Positions 17,806 through 26,860 of a stretch of 64,000 nt of DNA are shown here, piece by piece; within the stretch, counting starts at the first letter, position 1; every line of letters starts with the position of its first letter. Source of the stretch: a virus; IMG/VR virus record IMGVR_UViG_3300032265_002598, positions 124,001 to 188,000 of that record; one strand, written 5' to 3'. The position numbers and the translations under genes are program-made. The notes beneath the pieces are model-generated. The model saw nothing but the letters and a program-made list of their open reading frames with translations. It ran no database searches and had not been told where the DNA came from.

Positions 17806-18147
17806 TTAATTATTAAAGGGTCTAAAAATACCTTTTTGATTTTTACGAACTTCTGGAGTGTTGGCTTTTTTCAAATCATCATTCATAGAAGAAGCTTCTT
17901 TGGTCATGATTGATACTTTACGAGTTTTACCGGCACTCTCATTAATCATCAAATTCTTAGATGGAGACTTGCCCATAGGAGAAGAAACAGTTTTTATTGA
18001 GGCTTGAGGAGTGGTAGATGGATTATCTACTACATTCTTAACCTGATTATCAGTAAGAGATAATTCATTAGCAATCCTAGGTAAATCCCATCCTTGACTA
18101 TTTAGCCATAGAGCAGCATATTTTTGAACCTTATTAATTCTAGCCAT
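17806..18147 (-). CDS. Small helix-turn-helix-like protein
   Basis: A 113-residue protein. Residues 8-40 (YAALWLNSQGWDLPRIANEL, then SLTDNQVKNVV) read as a helix-turn-helix in which cells step through RIANELSLTDNQV. The remaining part is Lys/Ser-rich and probably disordered. It may bind DNA as a regulator or replication accessory protein. The start shares one base with the upstream gene's stop. Confidence 0.6.
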   Translation of the reverse strand: MARINKVQKYAALWLNSQGWDLPRIANELSLTDNQVKNVVDNPSTTPQASIKTVSSPMGKSPSKNLMINESAGKTRKVSIMTKEASSMNDDLKKANTPEVRKNQKGIFRPFNN

Positions 18148-18548
18148 TATTCTTTCTCTCTTTCAGCATTGTTAAGCCATGCGATATTTTTGGTTTTTAA
18201 AAATTTGACATACCAATTAAACACTTTTTGATTTACTTCAGCAAACTTATTATTTGATCTACAAACTCTATTTAAAAAAGTATTATTAACTTCTTGACCT
18301 AAAATAGATACTGGATTATATAGTTTACCATTATTGCTTAGTCTAATGGTATATTTTGTTGTTCCATTTTTTCTTTTTGTTCTTTTAGCAAAGACCGAAT
18401 CTGTTTCAACTTTTGTTCTTGGAAAATCTTCTGTATCCAAAAAATCTTCCATACCAGATAATGTAAAAAATTCTGCAATAATCTCTTCATCAATATTTTC
18501 TGATGAATATTTGCTCTCAGGATTAAAAATAAAATTATCCATGTTCAT
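18147..18548 (-). CDS. Unknown protein
   Basis: A 133-residue protein, acidic in its first third (ENIDEEIIAEFFTLSGMEDF) and basic afterwards (KRTKRKNGTTKYTIRLSNNG). No recognised family. It lies between the FmdB-like zinc ribbon gene and the helix-turn-helix gene, seven bases after the former. Confidence 0.6.
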   Translation of the reverse strand: MNMDNFIFNPESKYSSENIDEEIIAEFFTLSGMEDFLDTEDFPRTKVETDSVFAKRTKRKNGTTKYTIRLSNNGKLYNPVSILGQEVNNTFLNRVCRSNNKFAEVNQKVFNWYVKFLKTKNIAWLNNAEREKE

Positions 18549-18555
18549 AATCTCT

Positions 18556-18906
18556 CTATGAGGTCCATTTAGTTTTAATTTTAGGTTTCTGTATTCTAGA
18601 CATACCCTTTGGTAATTCTTTCTGGGATGGTTCTTCTTTATAATCGTTATGTTTTTGTTCTAAACTTATTTTATGGTCTTGACTAAGCCTATCTCTATTA
18701 CGATTAGCTAAATCACCAAGTGTCTTAAGTTCGCTATCTGATTTTTTGATGGAAGTATTAAGTGTCTTGATATCTTCGGTATACAATCTATGTGTTTTTT
18801 TGCTTTTACAATACTCGCATTTTGGTTGAGCAATATAATCCTTGATAGAAAATACTAATTCAAATTTAGTATCACACTTTTCACAACAATATGTATAGCA
18901 TGGCAT
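18556..18906 (-). CDS. FmdB-like zinc-ribbon protein
   Basis: A 116-residue protein starting MPCYTYCCEKCDTKFELVFS with a second pair PKCEYCKSKKTHRL, i.e. the four-Cys zinc ribbon of the FmdB/CxxC_CxxC_SSSS family. The remaining part is charged and likely disordered. I chose the ATG at 18906, which overlaps the HNH gene stop and gives the canonical FmdB start; the upstream in-frame start adds eleven unrelated residues. FmdB-like proteins are often called regulatory, but their role is unproven. Confidence 0.8.
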   Translation of the reverse strand: MPCYTYCCEKCDTKFELVFSIKDYIAQPKCEYCKSKKTHRLYTEDIKTLNTSIKKSDSELKTLGDLANRNRDRLSQDHKISLEQKHNDYKEEPSQKELPKGMSRIQKPKIKTKWTS

Positions 18907-19487
18907 TATAAATAAGACTCTGGAAGGTAAATCGTCCATTCCTCTGGGATGTCTGATCTTATCTTAAGGAGAAGTCCTCTTACTGGCAAGTACTTTGCAC
19001 TTTTATTTGGTACTACTGGAAGATTTCTAAGAGGCATATTAGCCTCTTTTGGTGTTCTATTTCCTTTTTTTCGATTACACTCCACACAAGCTGTAACAAT
19101 ATTTGTCCAACAAGTAGGAGAACCTATATTTTTTTTCCAAACAGATTTGGGAATAACATGATCATATGTTAGTTGATTGATTTCTTTTTCGCAACCACAA
19201 TATTGACAGCTATAATTATCTCTAATAAATAAATTTTTTCTAGAGAAATTAACATTTTGATGATTTAGACGAAAATATTTTGCTGTTTTAACAACTGCTG
19301 GTATGGGTATTTTTTTATTATTAGCCCCACAGATATAATCATCTTTATAAAAATCAATAATTTCTACACCAACATGAGAATTCTCTTCATGTCTAAAAGA
19401 CCACACTAATGCTCTTTTCCAAGAGATAATACCAAGTGGAGTGTAATCAGCATTTAAAATCAAGCATTTACTATTTTGAGGTTTCAT
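18906..19487 (-). CDS. HNH endonuclease
   Basis: A 193-residue HNH nuclease. The zinc knuckles are YSCQYCG and ACVECNRKKGNRTPKEA, and the catalytic core is LTYDHVIPKSVWKK near residues 105-120, with the conserved Asn in WTNIVTACV. The N-terminal segment CLILNADYTPLGIISWKRAL is typical of a widespread bacterial and phage HNH family. Free-standing HNH proteins may be homing enzymes or take part in genome processing. Overlaps phoH by 17 bases. Confidence 0.9.
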   Translation of the reverse strand: MKPQNSKCLILNADYTPLGIISWKRALVWSFRHEENSHVGVEIIDFYKDDYICGANNKKIPIPAVVKTAKYFRLNHQNVNFSRKNLFIRDNYSCQYCGCEKEINQLTYDHVIPKSVWKKNIGSPTCWTNIVTACVECNRKKGNRTPKEANMPLRNLPVVPNKSAKYLPVRGLLLKIRSDIPEEWTIYLPESYL

Positions 19488-20199
19488 CTTTTTCGTAGTT
19501 GTCTAGTCGTCCGATAATTTTTCCTATAATTGGATTTCTAACAATATCTGATGCTTCTAATCTAGCTACAGCAATACCTTCAATATCTGATAAAGCATGA
19601 GTCATGGACCAAAATCCACCCTGCATATGTCTATGCAAATCTGATTGACTAACATCTCCAGTTAATACCATCTTGCTGTTAGTACCAATTCTTGTTAATA
19701 ACATCTTTAGTTGATCATACGAAGCATTCTGACACTCATCTGCTACAATAAAAGCATTATGAAAATTACGACCTCTCATCAATCCAAGGGGTACGATCTC
19801 TATTTTATTATTAGTTTTGAGACTAGCATATTTGGCACTAGGTATGAAGTGATTTACTTCATCTAATAATGGTAATAAATAAGGATGCAATTTTTCTTCT
19901 GCTGTTCCAGGCAAATATCCAATTTTTTCTCCTGATTCAACCACTGGTCTAGTAATGATAATTTTTTTTACTTTTTCGTCCAGTAAATATTCTAAAGCCA
20001 TACCAATAGCAATATGGGTTTTACCACTACCAGCAACACCTTGGCAGAATGTAATGACGTTTTCTGCTATATCTCTGATGTATTGTTTTTGATTTTCAGA
20101 TCTGGGTTTTAGCCTATTTCGGTAAATTTCTGGGATGGGAAGTTCTTTAGTAGCATCTATGACCTTGGACCTTTTCTTGGTGGTTTTATTTTTTCTCAA
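19471..20199 (-). CDS. phoH: PhoH-family P-loop ATPase
   Basis: A 242-residue PhoH-like ATPase. Walker A is CQGVAGSGKTHIAIGM near residues 52-67; IIITRPVVESGEKIGYLPGT is the signature following strand; Walker B is AFIVADECQNASYDQLKM and MVLTGDVSQSD is sensor I. PhoH-like genes are frequent in phages; an RNA-binding or RNA-degradation role is suspected but not proven. The N-terminus is basic. It follows a 120-base gap with promoter-like sequence. Confidence 0.93.
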   Translation of the reverse strand: MRKNKTTKKRSKVIDATKELPIPEIYRNRLKPRSENQKQYIRDIAENVITFCQGVAGSGKTHIAIGMALEYLLDEKVKKIIITRPVVESGEKIGYLPGTAEEKLHPYLLPLLDEVNHFIPSAKYASLKTNNKIEIVPLGLMRGRNFHNAFIVADECQNASYDQLKMLLTRIGTNSKMVLTGDVSQSDLHRHMQGGFWSMTHALSDIEGIAVARLEASDIVRNPIIGKIIGRLDNYEKDETSK

Positions 20200-20319
20200 G
20201 GCTTACCCTTTAGCTAATATATGGAATAGAGATCCCAAGTTATTCTTATAATACACCATATAAGAAGTATTATTATAGTAAACAATTAGTGCTTGCTAAT
20301 TAATTGACCGTTAACTCTA
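20200..20319 (-). promoter_or_regulatory. Intergenic region with promoter-like elements before phoH
   Basis: This 120-base AT-rich gap holds a TATAAT (minus strand, near 20271-20276) without a convincing -35, and a GGTGTATTATAA segment at about 20247-20258 resembling the late-promoter-like motif described at 36936, though farther from the start codon (about 48 bases). A small palindrome ACTCTATTAGAGT spans the end of the upstream gene (20314-20326). Confidence 0.4.
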
Positions 20320-22512
20320 TTAGAGTAAACAAGCTCCACCAGCACAGCTGATCTCCTCAATACCCGCAGTATTGTCTTCTGTTTCTAGTAATTGAGTATA
20401 GTCCACCTTCTCAAAACTATCATAAAGATCACAGTATAACTTCCAGTTGTAGACATCCTTCATGCAATAAGTCAGTCTCCTGTTATCTCCATTAAAATAC
20501 TTAGTAGCAAAGTTTTTCATCTTATTAATAAACCTAACTTTATTTTCATCATCTCCATCTTTGGCTTGATTTAAACTAACATAATCACAAGCTGCCCATA
20601 GATTATTGTTAAAAGCATTTAGACCAAGCTCAATCAAACCAGAACACCACAATGCAGCATCTCCATATTCTTTAACAATCTCTCTACTAGTATAAACAGT
20701 AGTAAAAGGAGCTTGTGGATAATCTTTGTCTCCACTTTGAGGAATTAAAGATATACCTGCAAAATACTTTCTATTATCATAGATATATTTTGTTACAGAA
20801 TCCCATTCATCGGGTTTCACTGTTACAGTATTACTAACATTATGACTCAAATATTCTTGTGTACATAATGATCTATTTTTGCCAGAATGAACCCAATTCT
20901 TTTGTGTATCTTTTACAACAGAAAGCATTTCTACTGCTGGTAATTGATTTCTTAATTTAGCTCCATCTGGTACTTCTATTGGAAACTTAACTACTTCATC
21001 AGTATTATTTGCAGACCATGATGATTTCTCACAGGCTTGTGGATTAACTTTCTTGAAGTGTTGATATGGTGCTTCTAAAATATTGGCTTGTACGTGGCGT
21101 ATATAGCGTTTGGCATGGTGTGGGTGGATACCAGAGCTAGTACCAAGCATACTTGATGATGTTCCTTCTGGTTTTAGGCATGTAACTCTAGCCGCTTGAT
21201 TAATATTGATCCTTTGGGAAATCTGCTTATTGGTATCAACAGCAATCTTAGCGCCCTTAGTTAATGTCTTTTCTGTAAGAACAAGATCATGCTTTTCCAT
21301 AGTGCCAGTTAAAGACACTCCCAAAAGAGCTTCTCTTGCAAAAATCTTTTCGCTAGTTTGTCCAAGATAGTCTAGTTTTGTAAAACCAGCTTGTAATGTA
21401 CCAATAATAGCTGCTGCTTTGCATCTCTCATAAAAATCTTCTTCGTCATCAACACTAGAACAATTGATTGTTGAAAGATTGCAGCCTTGCCATCCAGACT
21501 TACCAGATTCTTCTTCAATAGGCCACATACCAATTTCTACACAAGGATTAAAAATCATTTCTGTAGATTCACTCCAGATAAATCCGGGTTCTCCAAATTC
21601 TTTAACCGATTGCATCAATAAAGAAAATTCTTCAAAAGTAGTTTCGCTTTTTAAGAGTAAGGCAGAATTATTGCTTCGTGCTCTTTGTGGATTCTCCATA
21701 TACCAGTTTCCAGTTTTAGCTTTAGCCATTTCTTCATCATTATGACTAAATAAAGCTAGAGATGCACTTCGTCGAACACCACCAGATAATACAGCATCAC
21801 TGCTATGCATAACAATATCATATGCATCAATAGGTCTAAGTTTCTTTTGTCCATTTGCCAAACATCGGTCTAGTAAAGTACGAATTTTTTCAAGACCATT
21901 AGCAAGAGGCTCATATCCTGGGGCTTTGCCTACTCCAGAAGCTAGTGCTGCTCCCTTTGGTCTGATATTAGAATAATCAAATGAAATATGACTATTTTTG
22001 TATTGTTTAAATTCTTCTACAGGCTTGCTGAAATAAGAACTTAACAGAACACCCAAAGCATTGGACCAGCCTTCAATACTATCATCAATAACATACTTAG
22101 TTGATTGTCCTTTTTCCACTTCATGCTCTAATGATGGAAGTTTAGCAACATGGTGCTTTTGAACACTAAAGCCAGTTCCTGATCCACACAATAGTAACCA
22201 AAAACACTCTTGGAAAAATCGTAATCTATCACAATAAGAAGCTGTGCAATTATATATCTTAGCATGTCGTTTGAGAATAGGATCTCCACCAAACTGTAAT
22301 GCTCTCTGACTACCTAATACTTTCTTCTTATACATCATATCGTAAGCCCAATCGATCTCTTCTGAGATTCCAAATGTATCATAACGAGAGTGCATCATTT
22401 CTCTAACTCTGTCTACAGCTTCTTTCCAAGTTTCCCTTCTATTTTGATCACTTAACCATCTGGCATACTTACTAACGAAGGTATAATTTTGAAGTTCTTG
22501 TAGAGCTGACAT
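20320..22512 (-). CDS. nrdJ: Class II (B12-dependent) ribonucleoside-triphosphate reductase, monomeric
   Basis: A 730-residue reductase converting ribonucleotides to deoxyribonucleotides. Start YARWLSDQNRRETWKEAV and QRALQFGGDP with YNCTASYCDR are typical of the monomeric Lactobacillus leichmannii type. The active-site loop is NPCVEIGMWPIE near 325, with GWQGCNLSTIN, and the conserved loop LKPEGTSSS near 437. The C-terminal CAGGAC is the CX4C thioredoxin-accepting pair. Adenosylcobalamin from the host generates the radical, so no oxygen or second subunit is needed. It has its own upstream gap of 151 bases. Confidence 0.93.
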   Translation of the reverse strand: MSALQELQNYTFVSKYARWLSDQNRRETWKEAVDRVREMMHSRYDTFGISEEIDWAYDMMYKKKVLGSQRALQFGGDPILKRHAKIYNCTASYCDRLRFFQECFWLLLCGSGTGFSVQKHHVAKLPSLEHEVEKGQSTKYVIDDSIEGWSNALGVLLSSYFSKPVEEFKQYKNSHISFDYSNIRPKGAALASGVGKAPGYEPLANGLEKIRTLLDRCLANGQKKLRPIDAYDIVMHSSDAVLSGGVRRSASLALFSHNDEEMAKAKTGNWYMENPQRARSNNSALLLKSETTFEEFSLLMQSVKEFGEPGFIWSESTEMIFNPCVEIGMWPIEEESGKSGWQGCNLSTINCSSVDDEEDFYERCKAAAIIGTLQAGFTKLDYLGQTSEKIFAREALLGVSLTGTMEKHDLVLTEKTLTKGAKIAVDTNKQISQRININQAARVTCLKPEGTSSSMLGTSSGIHPHHAKRYIRHVQANILEAPYQHFKKVNPQACEKSSWSANNTDEVVKFPIEVPDGAKLRNQLPAVEMLSVVKDTQKNWVHSGKNRSLCTQEYLSHNVSNTVTVKPDEWDSVTKYIYDNRKYFAGISLIPQSGDKDYPQAPFTTVYTSREIVKEYGDAALWCSGLIELGLNAFNNNLWAACDYVSLNQAKDGDDENKVRFINKMKNFATKYFNGDNRRLTYCMKDVYNWKLYCDLYDSFEKVDYTQLLETEDNTAGIEEISCAGGACLL

Positions 22513-22663
22513 GATGTATAAATAATACTCCTATAAATTATTCTGACACAGCTTTGGTTCTTGGTAATACACTATCGAACGAAAAAGAATTCGATCTCTG
22601 TGAGCGATGAATTTATCATATCTCCACACGAAAAAAACACCAGCGCATTGTTTTTTATTTGTC
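22513..22663 (-). promoter_or_regulatory. Intergenic region upstream of nrdJ with inverted repeat
   Basis: A 151-base gap after glf. It contains an inverted repeat ATCGAA-N10-TTCGAT (22574-22595) that could be an operator, and just after the glf stop AAAAAACA and TGTTTTTT can pair around a nine-base loop as a weak terminator. No convincing -35/-10 pair. AGGAG lies upstream of the nrdJ ATG. Confidence 0.35.
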
Positions 22664-23668
22664 TCACCAGTCAGAATGTTTGAATTTCAACATAACTTGC
22701 TTTATAGCCATCCACATATCTAAATATTGGTAAGTGGCTAATCTTCCTAGAAAAATAGTATTCTGTTCATTTTTAGATAATTGAATATATTTCTTTGCTA
22801 TCTCAACACCGTCACCAAATGGTATTGGGTAGTAAGGAATATTATTTTGGTTATATTTAACTGGATATTCTTCAGTAATAACTGTTGTGGACTGAGAATG
22901 ATTATGTTGCAAGTAGCTGTGGTCGTATTTTCTAGTATATTCTACAATATTATTATTTTGATTCTCTATAAAATATGGCATTTTTTTGTCTGTAACTGTG
23001 TGCTTAAATTCTAATGATCTATATGGAAGCTCGCCGTAGATATAATCATAGTATTCATCTATCTTACCAGTATATACAGTAAGATCAGTATTAAAATTTT
23101 TCCAGTCTTCATTGGAGCATGATAGTCTGATATCAAACCCTTTAAGCATATTTCCCATCATTTTAGTATATCCGTGTTTAGGCAAACACTGATACTTTTG
23201 TCCCTCAAACCAAGTAGGATCTTCACAATCTTTTGTTTTGGGTATTCTGTTTGTTATAGTTCGTGGTATAGAATCAAAAGGAACGCCCCATTGTTTTTCT
23301 GAGTAATCTTTAAAAATAAACTCTAATATTTCTTCTTGTGACAGCTCTCTACCAATTTCTTTCTTTGTTTTTTTACTATATGGTAAAGAAATAAGACCTA
23401 ATTTGGAATTGCCTTTTGGTTGCAACTTAAATGGAATCCAATCTGTATATCTGCTAAGAAACTCAAATACTTCATCATCATCTGTATGAAATATATGTGG
23501 ACCATAATTATGAATCATTGTTCCACATAAATTACTATCAAAACAGTTGCCACCAATATGATTTCTTTTATCAAAAATAGTGACACTATATCCTCTTTCT
23601 TTTAATAAAATAGCAGAGGTTATACCAGATAATCCGCAACCTATCACTTTAGCTTTTTGTGTTGTCAT
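22664..23668 (-). CDS. glf: UDP-galactopyranose mutase
   Basis: A 334-residue FAD enzyme that converts UDP-galactopyranose into UDP-galactofuranose, the donor for galactofuranosyl transfer. The N-terminal Rossmann motif is GCGLSGITSAILLKERGYSV followed by RNHIGGNCFD; GTMIHNYGPHIFHTDDDEV, YSEKQWGVP and LGRLATYQYLDM are characteristic of Glf. Length is a little under the usual ~370. It ends the sugar operon from 27.7 kb and implies that one nearby transferase uses galactofuranose. Confidence 0.93.
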   Translation of the reverse strand: MTTQKAKVIGCGLSGITSAILLKERGYSVTIFDKRNHIGGNCFDSNLCGTMIHNYGPHIFHTDDDEVFEFLSRYTDWIPFKLQPKGNSKLGLISLPYSKKTKKEIGRELSQEEILEFIFKDYSEKQWGVPFDSIPRTITNRIPKTKDCEDPTWFEGQKYQCLPKHGYTKMMGNMLKGFDIRLSCSNEDWKNFNTDLTVYTGKIDEYYDYIYGELPYRSLEFKHTVTDKKMPYFIENQNNNIVEYTRKYDHSYLQHNHSQSTTVITEEYPVKYNQNNIPYYPIPFGDGVEIAKKYIQLSKNEQNTIFLGRLATYQYLDMWMAIKQVMLKFKHSDW

Positions 23669-24497
23669 CGTGTGTATTTTTGTTTTGGAAGGATAAAAGA
23701 ATATTATAGATTTTTTCGTATGCTGCTTCTTTAGTTAAATATTCTAGGGCAAACTTTTTTTGTTCTTGTTTGATATATTTTTGTATCTCAAGATCATTTT
23801 CGATAATATTATAGTTTTGTTCTAAGTCGCTAAGATCTTCTTTAATAGGAACATAGTGTTTCCAAGGAATAAAAAATTCATGCCACCATTCTTTATAAGG
23901 ATTATCTACTATAAAAACAATTCTCGGAGAAGATACTAATATTTTTAATCTAGCAGAATATCCTGCTCCTTCAATATCTAATAAATATTTCCATTTATTT
24001 ATTTGTTCTTGAAAAGATAAATATTTTGAAGTATTTTTCCATAAATTATCTGGATCTTCACGATTCCATTCTAATGTAATAGCTTCGGTCAAAGGAGTAT
24101 TTTGGTATTGATCAATATAAATTCTTCTCTTTTCTCCTGTAATAGCTCCTATCCATCCTATTTTGTTGCTTAATGGAATAGTATCTTCAAAAGAATTGAT
24201 TAATTCGTGATAGTTTTGAATATTACAAGCTGGCCAAGAATCGTAAGCAAAACAAGGAAATGTTTTTTGGTAATTTTGTGTTACAGTTGAAAAAGAAAAG
24301 TTTTCGCTATCGGATGGACGATCACCTGTCCATATAGACATCTCAAATTCTTTTCCAGGATAATTATTATATTTTTTAATACCATAACGAACAGAATTAT
24401 AAATCAGATCTCTTACGGATTCTCCTCTGTTTTCATAATTATTAAAAAGTCTTGTTTCTATTTTTTGAAGATCTTGTGATACTAAAACTAATCCCAT
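23649..24497 (-). CDS. CAP10/GT90-like glycosyltransferase
   Basis: A 282-residue protein resembling the CAP10/GT90 family. The segment YLSFQEQINKWKYLLDIEGA then GYSARLKILVSSPRIVFIV, followed by FFIPWKHYVPIKEDLSDL, reproduces the family pattern of a kinase-like GT-B C-terminal domain. Such enzymes transfer xylose or other sugars to glycans or proteins. The start codon follows three bases after the upstream gene and the end overlaps glf by 20 bases. Confidence 0.8.
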   Translation of the reverse strand: MGLVLVSQDLQKIETRLFNNYENRGESVRDLIYNSVRYGIKKYNNYPGKEFEMSIWTGDRPSDSENFSFSTVTQNYQKTFPCFAYDSWPACNIQNYHELINSFEDTIPLSNKIGWIGAITGEKRRIYIDQYQNTPLTEAITLEWNREDPDNLWKNTSKYLSFQEQINKWKYLLDIEGAGYSARLKILVSSPRIVFIVDNPYKEWWHEFFIPWKHYVPIKEDLSDLEQNYNIIENDLEIQKYIKQEQKKFALEYLTKEAAYEKIYNILLSFQNKNTHDDNTKS

Positions 24498-24500
24498 TAT

Positions 24501-25178
24501 TTATACCTTAAAATTATGAATAATTGTGGCATTCATATCTGCATCTACAAATTCATTGTTTACTACATGCATAGGAATATTTGATACTTCCTCCCAATGA
24601 CCAAAAGAAAGTCCTGCTATTCGTCCAATTAAAGTTAAAATCATATCCATAAAATAATTTTGTGGAAATTTATCAAATAATTCTTGAAATAAACCAAAAA
24701 GATTTTTTTCTTTAATAGTAGTGAAATACTTATTAGAAAAAATAGTTCCACCACACCCAGTATGTATTCTAGGATTTCCAATATTTAATGCATCATATAG
24801 AGCAAACTCTTTTGGTCCACAAGGATTATTTGGGCCAGCTATGTCAAATTTTGGCTCTATAGTAATAGTTCTATTTGTTAATACATCTGTTTCTAGTAAT
24901 AGTGTATGTGTAAAATTCTCGTTTAATCCAAAATCAAAAAAATAATCAGCGAATTTTGGTCCGAATGAACCTCTGCCGCAATGTGTTTTTTTATGCCAGA
25001 GATCCGGTGCATCTATAAATTCAATATTAGAAATATGAGATAGTAATGATTTTGGAGAATCTCCACCAGCATTTATTACTCTAATAGGTATAATAGGATT
25101 GTGTTTTCTAAAATTTTCTAGAGTAAATTTGGCTCTAGCAAAATCATTACGCATAAATAATATTGTTTGAATTTTCAT
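24501..25178 (-). CDS. Putative GT-A-like glycosyltransferase
   Basis: A 225-residue protein. The N-terminus IQTILFMRNDFARAKFTLEN and the strand HTLLLETDVLTNRTI near residue 97, with a DxD-like acidic site, suggest a GT-A nucleotide-sugar transferase; GCGGTIFSNKYF later is the usual acceptor loop position. The family cannot be named. It overlaps the GT4 gene upstream by four bases. Confidence 0.65.
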   Translation of the reverse strand: MKIQTILFMRNDFARAKFTLENFRKHNPIIPIRVINAGGDSPKSLLSHISNIEFIDAPDLWHKKTHCGRGSFGPKFADYFFDFGLNENFTHTLLLETDVLTNRTITIEPKFDIAGPNNPCGPKEFALYDALNIGNPRIHTGCGGTIFSNKYFTTIKEKNLFGLFQELFDKFPQNYFMDMILTLIGRIAGLSFGHWEEVSNIPMHVVNNEFVDADMNATIIHNFKV

Positions 25179-26095
25179 AAGTAGCTCTCATATTTTTTTA
25201 ATATCTCTTTCCAATCAAATGTTTGAGCATATTCTTTTATTATATTTCTAGATATATTAGAACATAATTCTCTATTTTTGATGATAGTACTTTTTACTAT
25301 TTCTTCGTTATCAATTTGATCTTGAGGTATCATAGAAATAAAAGGTTGTGATAGATTTAAATTTTGTGCAGCGACTTCTGATACTACTAGTCCGAGACCG
25401 GCAGATAAAGCCTCTAAACAAACTAATGGATGTAACTCTGATACTGATAATAATACTAAGTTAGTATAATTAGTCAACTGATTAAATACCATAGTACGAT
25501 CCCATAACCCCAAATAATTATCATCTAGTGGATTAAATTCTGCTATAGTATTTTGTCCGGCAAAACAAATACCACAATCCAATGACTGCAAAAAAGCCTG
25601 TCTTTTTCTTTGATCTATTTTTCCTAAACAAATACTTTTATCTTTAAATTTTGGCTTATCAGTAATTCTAAATTGACCATTATCTACTCCGTTAGGTAGT
25701 ATTTTTATTTTAGAATTATCAACTCCATTATCTAATAGAAGTTGCTTTTCCCATGATGTTAACATAAAAAAATTGCAATCTTTAAAAAAACTTCTGATTA
25801 AATTTTTATGAAAAGATTGAGAATATAAAAATCCGCCATCATGAGATGTTACTATTTTTTTACAATCTAAATAAGGCATAATCTGCCAATGTTTACCATA
25901 ATGCAAATGAACGATGTCCGGTTTCGTTTGCAAAACTTTTTGGTATGTTTCATTGGTGTCTTTTTCATTAACAATAGTAACAGTATGTCCCATTTTTTGC
26001 AAATTGATGTATTGATTCCAAACAACTGTTTCTAGTGCTCCCCAACCACTAGGAGGAATACTAATTTCTCCAGGACCAACAAAAGTAATTTTCAT
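25175..26095 (-). CDS. GT4-like glycosyltransferase
   Basis: A 306-residue GT-B enzyme, shorter than usual. N-terminal Gly loop: KITFVGPGEISIPPSGWGAL; DIVHLHYGKHW and ILPNGVDNGQF mark the domain junction; the donor-binding Glu pair lies in SVSELHPLVCLEALSAGLGL near residue 225. Sugar donor and acceptor cannot be assigned. Part of the seven-gene sugar cluster. Confidence 0.87.
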   Translation of the reverse strand: MKITFVGPGEISIPPSGWGALETVVWNQYINLQKMGHTVTIVNEKDTNETYQKVLQTKPDIVHLHYGKHWQIMPYLDCKKIVTSHDGGFLYSQSFHKNLIRSFFKDCNFFMLTSWEKQLLLDNGVDNSKIKILPNGVDNGQFRITDKPKFKDKSICLGKIDQRKRQAFLQSLDCGICFAGQNTIAEFNPLDDNYLGLWDRTMVFNQLTNYTNLVLLSVSELHPLVCLEALSAGLGLVVSEVAAQNLNLSQPFISMIPQDQIDNEEIVKSTIIKNRELCSNISRNIIKEYAQTFDWKEILKKYESYL

Positions 26096-26104
26096 AAATG
26101 AGTC

Positions 26105-26860
26105 CTATTTATGGATAAAATAAACATCTTGTCTATCTATTTCGTATTTTTTAAAATTACTAGTAAAAGGCTCACCAATTAATAGTTTTTTATTAGATAG
26201 TAAATGTCTGAATACATATTGACCTACCCACATATCAGCATTAAAATATTCATATCTCATATCTTCTCTTGCTTGACAGAATGTTTTTAAAAATTCAAGC
26301 ATATTATCATATGAACCTCCTATAACCCCCATATTAATTAAATCCCATTCTTTAGCATTTTCTGTAAAGAACTGTAGATTATCCCATTTAAGATCTCTAT
26401 GAATCCAGAGATATGGGAATTCAGACAGTTTAATGCTGTCTTTACAAATAAAATAGTCTATATTAGAAAAATCTTTTAATACTTGAGAAGGATCCTTTAC
26501 AACTGTAACATCTGAACCATCGGTCAAAAAAACAGAATCAAATTTATTAGCTAATAGATATTTTTTATAAACAAAGAATCTCCAGTCATTATTTGAGTAT
26601 TCTGATGGTGCAGCATAAATGAATTTTATTTTATCTGTTTCATATGTTCTCAAAAATTCATCAGATAAATTATCATAAAAAATTCTAGCTTCTAATCCGA
26701 GAGAAACGACAGAGTTATACCAGTTTTTAATATAGTCAAAATTATTCTGTAATACTCTTCCATCCTTGTCTCGTCCCACTACGGCATCGTCAGAGGGATC
26801 ATTAGGATGTTTTTTTTGTGAAAAATAAGTAGTAAATATTACTGATTTATTCATTGTCAT
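26105..26860 (-). CDS. Putative GT-A-like glycosyltransferase
   Basis: A 251-residue protein. FDSVFLTDGSDVTVVKDPSQ near residue 110 carries an acidic DxxD site like that of GT-A transferases acting with a metal ion; WDLINMGVIGGSYDNMLEF resembles the later acceptor-side motif (INxGxxxG). The precise family is not recognised. It overlaps the upstream transferase by 14 bases. Confidence 0.68.
   Translation of the reverse strand: MTMNKSVIFTTYFSQKKHPNDPSDDAVVGRDKDGRVLQNNFDYIKNWYNSVVSLGLEARIFYDNLSDEFLRTYETDKIKFIYAAPSEYSNNDWRFFVYKKYLLANKFDSVFLTDGSDVTVVKDPSQVLKDFSNIDYFICKDSIKLSEFPYLWIHRDLKWDNLQFFTENAKEWDLINMGVIGGSYDNMLEFLKTFCQAREDMRYEYFNADMWVGQYVFRHLLSNKKLLIGEPFTSNFKKYEIDRQDVYFIHK

Noticed and set aside
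20311-20328. Palindrome at the nrdJ stop as a terminator
   Set aside because: Loop of one base and AT-rich arms cannot form a stable hairpin; the two adjacent in-frame stops explain it.
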